A stretch of 5,685 bases of DNA, taken from NCBI GenBank assembly GCA_020249025.1, contig JADCGM010000121.1, positions 1-5,685 of the forward strand. Direction: 5' to 3'. A program made the translations under genes and the position numbers. Positions 1 through 5,685 of the stretch are shown in pieces (the stretch's first letter is position 1; the number at the start of each line of letters is the position of its first letter). Under the pieces are notes generated by a model. That model saw only the letters and a program-made list of their open reading frames with translations, searched no databases and was not told the DNA's origin. The DNA comes from Alphaproteobacteria bacterium. Lineage in GTDB: Bacteria > Pseudomonadota > Alphaproteobacteria > Sphingomonadales > Sphingomonadaceae.

Positions 1-4
1 AGCG

Positions 5-889
5 ATGTCGATCCTCGTCAACAAGAACACCCGCGTCATCACGCAGGGCTTCACCGGCAAGACCGGCACCTTCCACGCCGAACAGTCGATCGCTTATGGC
101 ACGCAGATGGTCGGCGGCACCGCGCCGGGGAAGGGCGGCTCGACGCACCTCGGCCTGCCGGTGTTCAACACCGTCGCCGAAGCGCGTGATGCGACCGGCG
201 CCGACGCCAGCGTCATCTACGTGCCGCCGCCCGGCGCCGCCGACGCGATCCTCGAGGCGATCGATGCGGAGATCCCGCTCATCGTCTGCATCACCGAAGG
301 CATCCCGGTGCTCGACATGATCCCGGTGAAGCGCGCGCTCGCCGGTTCGAAGTCGCGGCTGATCGGGCCGAACTGCCCGGGCGTGCTGACCCCGAACGAG
401 TGCCGCATCGGCATCATGCCGGGCAACATCTTCTCGAAGGGCTCGGTCGGCGTCGTCTCGCGCTCCGGCACGCTCACCTATGAGGCGGTGTTCCAGACCA
501 CGCAGGCGGGCCTCGGCCAGACCACCGCGGTCGGGATCGGCGGCGATCCGGTCAACGGGACCAACTTCATCGACATGCTGGAGATGTTCCTCGCCGACGA
601 CGCGACCAAGTCGATCATCATGATCGGCGAGATCGGCGGCTCGGCCGAGGAGGACGCCGCGCAGTTCCTCAAGGACGAGGCGAAGAAGGGCCGGAAGAAG
701 CCGATGGTCGGCTTCATCGCCGGCCGCACCGCGCCTCCGGGCCGGCGGATGGGCCACGCCGGCGCGATCGTCTCGGGCGGCAAGGGCGGCGCCGAGGACA
801 AGATCGACGCGATGCGCAGCGCCGGCATCGTGGTGGCCGACAGCCCGAGCACGCTCGGGACGACGCTCGTCGAGGTGCTAAAGGGGTAG
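5..889 (+). CDS. sucD: Succinate-CoA ligase (ADP/GDP-forming), alpha subunit
   Basis: The product (294 aa) is the alpha subunit of succinyl-CoA synthetase, a cytoplasmic TCA enzyme that, with the SucC beta subunit, converts succinyl-CoA, phosphate and ADP or GDP to succinate, CoA and ATP or GTP. The N-terminus has the CoA-binding Rossmann fold with GFTGKTGT at residues 15-22. The middle carries IGPNCPGV (120-127), SRSGTLTYEA and GIGGDP (177-182). The active-site histidine that is transiently phosphorylated is H251 in MGHAGAI (249-255), equivalent to H246 of E. coli SucD. The length is close to the 289 aa of the E. coli protein and similarity runs end to end, so the gene is complete; it ends with TAG. 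The ATG at base 5 gives the family's usual start, MSILVNKNT. Its ribosome binding site would lie just before the window. sucC is expected immediately upstream but is not visible. A 257-base gap with a large inverted repeat separates it from sucA. Confidence 0.98.
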   Translation: MSILVNKNTRVITQGFTGKTGTFHAEQSIAYGTQMVGGTAPGKGGSTHLGLPVFNTVAEARDATGADASVIYVPPPGAADAILEAIDAEIPLIVCITEGIPVLDMIPVKRALAGSKSRLIGPNCPGVLTPNECRIGIMPGNIFSKGSVGVVSRSGTLTYEAVFQTTQAGLGQTTAVGIGGDPVNGTNFIDMLEMFLADDATKSIIMIGEIGGSAEEDAAQFLKDEAKKGRKKPMVGFIAGRTAPPGRRMGHAGAIVSGGKGGAEDKIDAMRSAGIVVADSPSTLGTTLVEVLKG

Positions 890-906
890 GCGGGAGGCCG
901 GGACCA

Positions 907-1033
907 CCCCCACCCTTACCCTCCCCCGGTTCGGGGGCGGGGGACGCAAGCGTTGGGTTTAGTTCGACTTCGTTGGACCCGGCGCAGCGCAGCTGTCCCC
1001 CGCCCCCGAACCGGGGGAGGGTAAGGGTGGGGG
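907..1033. repeat. 127-base element with perfect 39-base inverted repeat arms
   Basis: The left arm (907-945) and right arm (995-1033) are exact reverse complements over 39 bases, enclosing a 49-base centre (946-994). Each arm also holds a smaller palindrome: CCCCCG-GTT-CGGGGG at 923-937 and CCCCCG-AAC-CGGGGG at 1003-1017. In the + strand RNA the centre could form a weak extra stem, 955-963 with 972-980, that relies on several G-U pairs. The element begins 17 bases after the sucD stop and ends 113 bases before sucA. It has no coding potential that I would trust. I see no target-site duplication in the flanks and no T-run after the right arm, so it does not look like a classical intrinsic terminator. 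It resembles the dispersed intergenic palindromic repeats (REP- or MITE-like) of GC-rich Alphaproteobacteria; that assignment is from memory. Possible roles are transcript processing, attenuation between sucD and sucA, or none. Confidence 0.9.
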
Positions 1034-1134
1034 GCTCGCCGCAGATCGCGCGGCCTGTCCACCTAGCGGCTCTTAACGCCATCTTGGGTGACTTCGCCGC
1101 CGCCAATGTTTATGTGAGCGCCGCGTGCGACGTT

Positions 1135-1139
1135 AAGGA
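1135..1139 (+). promoter_or_regulatory. Ribosome binding site of sucA
   Basis: AAGGA lies 7 bases before the ATG at 1147, a standard Shine-Dalgarno position. An in-frame TGA at 1141-1143 sits two codons before that ATG, so translation cannot begin further upstream; together these fix the sucA start. Confidence 0.8.
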
Positions 1140-1146
1140 TTGAACC

Positions 1147-4089
1147 ATGGGTATCGAAGGCGAGCTTCCGCAGGCGCTGGAGGGCGTCGGGCCCTCGTTC
1201 ATCGAGGCGCTGTACCAGCGGTGGCTGGAGACGCCGGCGAGCGTGGATTCCTCTTGGCAGCGCTATTTCGAGGGACTTGAGCGCACCGTGCAGCTCGGCC
1301 CATCCTGGGCGCGGCCGAACTGGCCGCTGACCCCGACCGACAGCCTGACCGCAGCGCTCGATCCGCTTCAGATGCAGCTGGAGCCCAAGGCCGACAAGAA
1401 GGCCAAGGGCGAGGCCGCCCCGGCCGCCGCGGCCGTCTCGACCGCCGACATCCAGCGCGCCGCCACCGACTCGATCCGCGCGATGATGCTGGTGCGCACC
1501 TACCGTGTGCGCGGCCACCTCGCGGCGAAGCTCGATCCGCTCGGCCTCGAGAAGCGCGACGAGCTGCCCGCCGACCTGACGCCCGAATTCCACGGCTTCA
1601 CCGGCGCCGACCTCGACCGCCCGGTCTATCTCGGCGGTGCGCTCGGGCTGGAGCAGGCGACGGTGCGCGAGCTCGTCGACATCCTGCGCCGCAACTACTG
1701 CGGCAACGTCGGCGTCGAGTACATGCACATCAACGACGTCGAGGAGCGCCGCTTCATCCAGGAGCGGATCGAAGGCCGCGACAAGGAAATCCATTTCACC
1801 GACCTCGGCCGCAAGGCGATCCTCAACAAGGTCATCGAGGCCGAGCAGTTCGAGGGCTATCTCGCCAAGAAGTATGTCGGGACCAAGCGCTTCGGCCTCG
1901 ACGGCGGCGAGAGCCTGATCCCGGCGCTCGAAAGCGTCATCAAATACGGCGGGCAGTTCGGCGTCCGCGAGATCGTCATCGGCATGCCGCACCGCGGCCG
2001 CCTCAACGTGCTTGCCAATGTGATGGCCAAGCCGTTCCGCCAGATCTTCCATGAGTTCGCCGGCGGCTCCAACGCGCCCGACGACGTCGGCGGCTCGGGC
2101 GACGTGAAGTATCACCTCGGGACCAGCACAGACCGCGCCTTCGACGGCATTTCGGTCCACCTGTCGCTGACCCCGAACCCCTCGCACCTCGAGGCGGTCG
2201 ATCCGGTGGTTCTCGGCAAGGTCCGCGCCTCGCAGACGGCGCGCGGCGACACCAGCCGGGTCGAGGTCATGCCGGTCCTGATGCACGGCGACGCGGCGTT
2301 CGCGGGGCAGGGCATCGTCGCCGAATGCTTCGGCTTCTCCGGAATCCGCGGCTACAACACCGGCGGCTGCATCCATTTCGTCGTGAACAACCAGGTCGGC
2401 TTCACGACCTCGCCGCAGTTCGCGCGTTCCTCGCCCTATCCGTCGGACATGGCGAAGATGGTGCAGGCGCCGATCTTCCATGTGAACGGCGACGATCCCG
2501 AGGCGGTCACCTTCGTGACCAAGCTGGCGGTCGAGTTCCGCCAGACCTTCAAGCGCGACGTCGTCATCGACATGTGGTGCTATCGCCGCTTCGGCCACAA
2601 TGAGGGCGACGAACCGTCCTTCACCCAGCCGTTGATGTACGCGAAGATCCGCCAGCATCCGCCGGTCAGCAAGCTCTATGGCGAGCGGCTGAAGGCGGCG
2701 GGCGTCATCGACGACGCGTGGATCGCAGAGCCGACGAAGCAGTTCGTCGAGCGTCTGGACGGCGATTTCGACGCCGCCGGCTCGCACAAGCCCAACAAGG
2801 CCGAATGGTTCGAGGGCCGCTGGTCCGGCCTGTTCCGCCCGACCGATCCGGTGACCGCGCGCCGCGGCATCGACACCGGCGTCACGCCCGAGGCCATCGC
2901 CGAGGTCGCCAAGGCGATCACGACGGTTCCCGAGGGCTTTTCCATCCACAAGACGCTGCAGCGCGTCGTCGATGCGCGCGCCGAGGCGATCCGCACCGGC
3001 GAGGGCATCGACTGGGCGACGGCCGAGGCGCTCGCCTTCGGCACGCTGCTCCAGGAAGGCTATGGCATCCGCCTGTCGGGTCAGGACGTCGGCCGCGGCA
3101 CCTTCAGCCAGCGCCACGCGATCTGGACCGATCAGGCGACGGGCGCCAAGCACCTGGCGCTCAAGACCATCGCCCCCAACATCGAGGTTCTCGACAGCCC
3201 GCTGTCGGAGTTCGGCGTGCTCGGCTTCGAATATGGCTATGCGCTGTCGGAGCCGCGTACTCTCGTCATGTGGGAAGCGCAGTTCGGCGACTTCGCCAAC
3301 GGCGCGCAGGTGATGATCGACCAGTTCATCGCGAGCGGAGAGGTCAAGTGGCTGCGCGCCAACGGCCTCGTGATGCTGCTGCCGCACGGTTACGAAGGGC
3401 AGGGGCCGGAGCATTCGTCGGCGCGTCTGGAGCGCTATCTCCAGCTCTGCGCCGAGGACAACATGCAGGTCGCCAACTGCACGACGCCGGCGAACTACTA
3501 CCACATCCTCCGCCGCCAGATGCTGCGGCCGTTCCGCAAGCCGCTCGTCATCATGACGCCGAAGTCGCTGCTGCGGCACAAGTCGGCGGTCTCGACGATC
3601 GACGAGTTCGGCGTCGGCAGCCACTTCAAGCGGATCCTGAGCGACCCCGTCGCCCCCGCCGACGAGAAGGTCGAGCGGCTGATCCTCTGCACCGGCAAGG
3701 TCTATTACGACCTCGCCGAACACCGCGAGAAGATCGGCGACACGACGACGACCATCGTCCGCCTCGAACAGCTCTACCCGTTCCCGCACGACCCGCTCGT
3801 CGTCCGCCTCAAGCGGATGACGAAGCTGAAGACGGTCGTCTGGGCGCAGGAAGAGCCGAAGAACGCCGGCGCATGGAGCTTCATCGAGCCGTTCATCGAG
3901 GGCGCGCTCGCCGAGGCGGGCGTCGCGCCGCAGCGGCCAATATACGCGGGACGCGCCGCGGCAGCGGCCACCGCGACGGGCCTCGCCCGCCGTCATAACG
4001 CCGAGCAGGCCAAGCTCATCGCCGAAGCCTTCGGCGCCACCGGCACCGAGGTGAAGGCGGCGATCCGTAAGGGCTTCAAGGCGCACTGA
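1147..4089 (+). CDS. sucA: 2-oxoglutarate dehydrogenase E1 component (thiamine diphosphate-dependent)
   Basis: E1 (980 aa) decarboxylates 2-oxoglutarate and reductively succinylates the lipoyl group of SucB. Residues about 15-44 are the N-terminal helix segment that in this family contacts the E2 core (SFIEALYQRWLE, then SSWQRYFEGL). A Lys/Ala-rich linker follows at 79-98. The thiamine diphosphate domain (about 215-530) has GMPHRGRLNVL (279-289), DVKYHLG (319-325), TPNPSHLEAVDP (342-353) and the cofactor motif from GDAAFAGQG (381-389) to NNQ (414-416). H282 and H323 match the E. coli active-site histidines H260 and H298. The transketolase-like pyrimidine domain (about 622-815) has GRGTFSQRH (649-657), SPLSEFGVLGFEYG (684-697), EAQFGDFANGAQ (710-721) and PHGYEGQGPEHSSAR (746-760). 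The C-terminal domain ends with a conserved YAGR and ATGLARRH region. It is somewhat longer than the 933-aa E. coli protein. Many core stretches closely resemble mitochondrial E1. The start is fixed by an upstream in-frame stop and a good ribosome binding site. sucB follows after 41 bases. Confidence 0.98.
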   Translation: MGIEGELPQALEGVGPSFIEALYQRWLETPASVDSSWQRYFEGLERTVQLGPSWARPNWPLTPTDSLTAALDPLQMQLEPKADKKAKGEAAPAAAAVSTADIQRAATDSIRAMMLVRTYRVRGHLAAKLDPLGLEKRDELPADLTPEFHGFTGADLDRPVYLGGALGLEQATVRELVDILRRNYCGNVGVEYMHINDVEERRFIQERIEGRDKEIHFTDLGRKAILNKVIEAEQFEGYLAKKYVGTKRFGLDGGESLIPALESVIKYGGQFGVREIVIGMPHRGRLNVLANVMAKPFRQIFHEFAGGSNAPDDVGGSGDVKYHLGTSTDRAFDGISVHLSLTPNPSHLEAVDPVVLGKVRASQTARGDTSRVEVMPVLMHGDAAFAGQGIVAECFGFSGIRGYNTGGCIHFVVNNQVGFTTSPQFARSSPYPSDMAKMVQAPIFHVNGDDPEAVTFVTKLAVEFRQTFKRDVVIDMWCYRRFGHNEGDEPSFTQPLMYAKIRQHPPVSKLYGERLKAAGVIDDAWIAEPTKQFVERLDGDFDAAGSHKPNKAEWFEGRWSGLFRPTDPVTARRGIDTGVTPEAIAEVAKAITTVPEGFSIHKTLQRVVDARAEAIRTGEGIDWATAEALAFGTLLQEGYGIRLSGQDVGRGTFSQRHAIWTDQATGAKHLALKTIAPNIEVLDSPLSEFGVLGFEYGYALSEPRTLVMWEAQFGDFANGAQVMIDQFIASGEVKWLRANGLVMLLPHGYEGQGPEHSSARLERYLQLCAEDNMQVANCTTPANYYHILRRQMLRPFRKPLVIMTPKSLLRHKSAVSTIDEFGVGSHFKRILSDPVAPADEKVERLILCTGKVYYDLAEHREKIGDTTTTIVRLEQLYPFPHDPLVVRLKRMTKLKTVVWAQEEPKNAGAWSFIEPFIEGALAEAGVAPQRPIYAGRAAAAATATGLARRHNAEQAKLIAEAFGATGTEVKAAIRKGFKAH

Positions 4090-4120
4090 TCTCGGGCGCA
4101 GCGACAGATTTCAGAGGACC

Positions 4121-4124
4121 AGGA
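4121..4124 (+). promoter_or_regulatory. Ribosome binding site of sucB
   Basis: AGGA at 4121-4124 lies 6 bases before the ATG at 4131. A second purine-rich stretch, AGAGGA at 4113-4118, is 12 bases away and less well placed. The 41-base sucA-sucB gap contains no obvious terminator hairpin, which fits co-transcription. Confidence 0.65.
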
Positions 4125-4130
4125 CAGGAC

Positions 4131-5393
4131 ATGGCAACCGACGTCACCATCCCGCCGCTCGGCGAATCGATCACCGAGGCCAGCGTCGGCCAGTGGCTGA
4201 AGGCCCCGGGCGACCCGGTGAAGGCCGACGAGCCGATCGTCAGCCTCGAGACCGACAAGGTCGCGGTCGAGGTGCCGAGCCCGGTCGACGGCGTCATGGG
4301 CGAGCAGCTTGCCGCCGTCGGCGACACCGTCGCGGTGGGTTCAGTCGTCGCCCGCATCGAGGCGGGGGTGGCCGCGCCTGCGCCTGCGCCCGCCGCTCCC
4401 GCGCCCGTGGCAGCGCCCGCACCCGCCGCCTCCGCACCCGCCCCCGCCGCTGCCGCGCCGGCTCCCGCCGCCGCGCCGTCGGCGACGCCCGATTATGAGG
4501 CGATTTCGCCCGCGGTGCGCCGCCTCCTCGGCGACTACAACCTCGATCCGAAGTCGATCGCGGCTTCGGGCAAGGACGGCCGCCTGACCAAGGCTGACGT
4601 GCTCACCGCCATCGACAACGGCACCGCGCGCCTGCTGACGCCGGCCGCCGCGCCTTCGGCTCCCGCCGCCGCCCCGGCCGCGCCCGCTGGCGAGCGCCGC
4701 GAGGAGCGGGTGCGGATGACGCGCCTGCGCCAGACCATCGCGCGCCGGCTGAAGGAGGCGCAGAACACCGCGGCGATGCTCACGACGTTCAACGACGTCG
4801 ACATGTCGGCGCTGATCGCCGCACGCGACAAGTACCGCGACCTGTTCGAGAAGAAGCACGGCGTCCGCCTCGGCTTCATGAGCTTCTTCGTGAAGGCCTG
4901 CACCATGGCGCTTCGCGAGGTGCCGGCGGTCAACGCCTCGATCGAGGGCGACGAGATCGTCTACCGCGACTATGCCGACATCGGCGTCGCGGTGTCCTCG
5001 CCGGGCGGGCTCGTCGTTCCGATCCTGCGCGACGCCGACAAGCGCGGATTCGCCGATGTCGAGAAGGCGATCGCCGATTTCGGCCGCCGCGCCCGCGATG
5101 GGCAGCTGAAGCTCGAGGAGATGCAGGGCGGCACCTTCACCATCTCGAACGGCGGCGTGTTCGGCTCGCTGATGTCGACGCCGATCCTCAACCCGCCGCA
5201 GTCGGGCGTGCTCGGCATGCACCGCATCGAGGACCGGCCGGTCGTCAGGAACGGCGAGATCGTCATCCGCCCGATGATGTATCTGGCGCTGAGCTACGAC
5301 CACCGCCTCATCGACGGCCGCGAGGCGGTGACCTTCCTCGTGCGGGTGAAGGAAGCGATCGAGGATCCGGCGCGGCTCCTCCTGGACATGTAA
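4131..5393 (+). CDS. sucB: 2-oxoglutarate dehydrogenase E2, dihydrolipoyllysine succinyltransferase
   Basis: E2 (420 aa) is the core of the 2-oxoglutarate dehydrogenase complex and moves the succinyl group from E1 to CoA. Domains in order: one lipoyl domain (2-77) with the lipoylated lysine expected at K43 in ETDKVAVEV; an Ala/Pro linker (78-120); the peripheral subunit-binding domain (about 124-161, SPAVRRLL to GRLTKADVL), which docks E3 and/or E1; a second Ala/Pro linker (about 170-187); and the trimer-forming catalytic domain (about 194-418). The catalytic motif is DHRLIDGRE with H391 and D395, matching HxxxDG. GTFTISNGGVFGSLMSTP (334-351) is very close to E. coli SucB and supports succinyltransferase over the pyruvate dehydrogenase E2. 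So does its place directly after sucA. The length is slightly above the 405 aa of E. coli, mainly through longer linkers. The ATG at 4131 begins directly at the lipoyl domain. It ends in TAA, with lpdA 10 bases downstream. Confidence 0.98.
   Translation: MATDVTIPPLGESITEASVGQWLKAPGDPVKADEPIVSLETDKVAVEVPSPVDGVMGEQLAAVGDTVAVGSVVARIEAGVAAPAPAPAAPAPVAAPAPAASAPAPAAAAPAPAAAPSATPDYEAISPAVRRLLGDYNLDPKSIAASGKDGRLTKADVLTAIDNGTARLLTPAAAPSAPAAAPAAPAGERREERVRMTRLRQTIARRLKEAQNTAAMLTTFNDVDMSALIAARDKYRDLFEKKHGVRLGFMSFFVKACTMALREVPAVNASIEGDEIVYRDYADIGVAVSSPGGLVVPILRDADKRGFADVEKAIADFGRRARDGQLKLEEMQGGTFTISNGGVFGSLMSTPILNPPQSGVLGMHRIEDRPVVRNGEIVIRPMMYLALSYDHRLIDGREAVTFLVRVKEAIEDPARLLLDM
4362..4490 (+). repeat. 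Low-complexity Ala/Pro-coding tract in sucB linker
   Basis: This in-gene stretch encodes the 43-residue linker (78-120) after the lipoyl domain, made almost only of Ala and Pro with a few Val, Ser, Gly and Thr. At DNA level it is a degenerate array of GCx/CCx codons with short near-repeats of the type gcgcctgcgcc and gcgcccgc. Such linkers are extended and mobile in E2 proteins and let the lipoyl arm swing between active sites. Length variation between strains by replication slippage would be expected; that is inference. Confidence 0.75.
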
Positions 5394-5396
5394 GGA
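5392..5396 (+). promoter_or_regulatory. Ribosome binding site of lpdA overlapping the sucB stop codon
   Basis: AAGGA starts inside the sucB stop codon (TAA 5391-5393) and lies 7 bases before the GTG at 5404. This spacing supports the GTG as the lpdA start. The overlap suggests that ribosomes finishing sucB can feed initiation of lpdA. Confidence 0.75.
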
Positions 5397-5403
5397 CTGA
5401 TGC

Positions 5404-5685
<282 letters not shown>

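Noticed and set aside
995..1040. Right arm of the repeat as an intrinsic terminator of sucD
   Set aside because: The stem is GC-rich, but no T-run follows; the downstream bases are ctcgccgcag. I kept it as a repeat with a possible processing or attenuation role only.
714..1106. A 130-codon - strand frame crossing the end of sucD and the inverted repeat
   Set aside because: Half of it is antisense to sucD and the rest is translation of the palindromic repeat, giving Pro/Gly-rich low-complexity peptide. Frames of this sort from intergenic repeats are commonly mis-annotated.
2718..3998. A 426-codon + strand frame inside sucA, rich in Arg and Ala
   Set aside because: It is a frame-shifted reading of the conserved C-terminal half of SucA. 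Its composition is typical of off-frame translation of high-GC DNA and it has no plausible fold or motif.
1063..4086. A 1007-codon open frame on the - strand covering all of sucA
   Set aside because: Its length comes from the GC-rich codon pattern of sucA, which removes stop codons from the antisense frame. The translation is dominated by Arg, Ala, Asp, Leu and Glu with no recognisable domain, and a well-conserved gene occupies the other strand.

Overview
This window is a compact piece of the central TCA-cycle gene set of an alphaproteobacterium. All genes lie on the + strand: the end-to-end sucD gene (succinyl-CoA synthetase alpha subunit), then sucA, sucB and the first 94 codons of lpdA, which encode E1, E2 and E3 of the 2-oxoglutarate dehydrogenase complex. 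The DNA is strongly GC-rich with G or C in most third codon positions. The order sucD-sucA-sucB-lpd, the mitochondria-like SucA and the type of intergenic repeat point to Alphaproteobacteria. My best guess is the Sphingomonadales, from recollection of similar repeats in those genomes and not from any search.

Layout: 5-889 sucD; 890-1146 a 257-base gap dominated by a 127-base element with two perfectly complementary 39-base arms (907-945 and 995-1033), followed by a less GC-rich leader and the sucA ribosome binding site; 1147-4089 sucA; a 41-base gap; 4131-5393 sucB; a 10-base gap; 5404 onward lpdA, starting with GTG and running off the window edge. The last three genes are so closely spaced that they are almost certainly co-transcribed. 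Whether sucD reads through the hairpin into sucA, or sucA has its own promoter after the repeat, cannot be decided from sequence alone.

Functionally, SucA decarboxylates 2-oxoglutarate on thiamine diphosphate, SucB carries the succinyl group on its lipoyl arm and passes it to CoA, and Lpd reoxidises the lipoyl group with NAD+. SucD, with SucC (presumably just upstream, outside the window), then uses the succinyl-CoA to make ATP or GTP plus succinate. The window therefore encodes two consecutive TCA steps. All recognisable catalytic motifs are intact and no gene looks broken.

I found no undescribed system here. The only structure not explained by the genes is the large inverted repeat between sucD and sucA. 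The many long overlapping reading frames, including a 1007-codon one antisense to sucA, are best explained as by-products of high GC codon bias.
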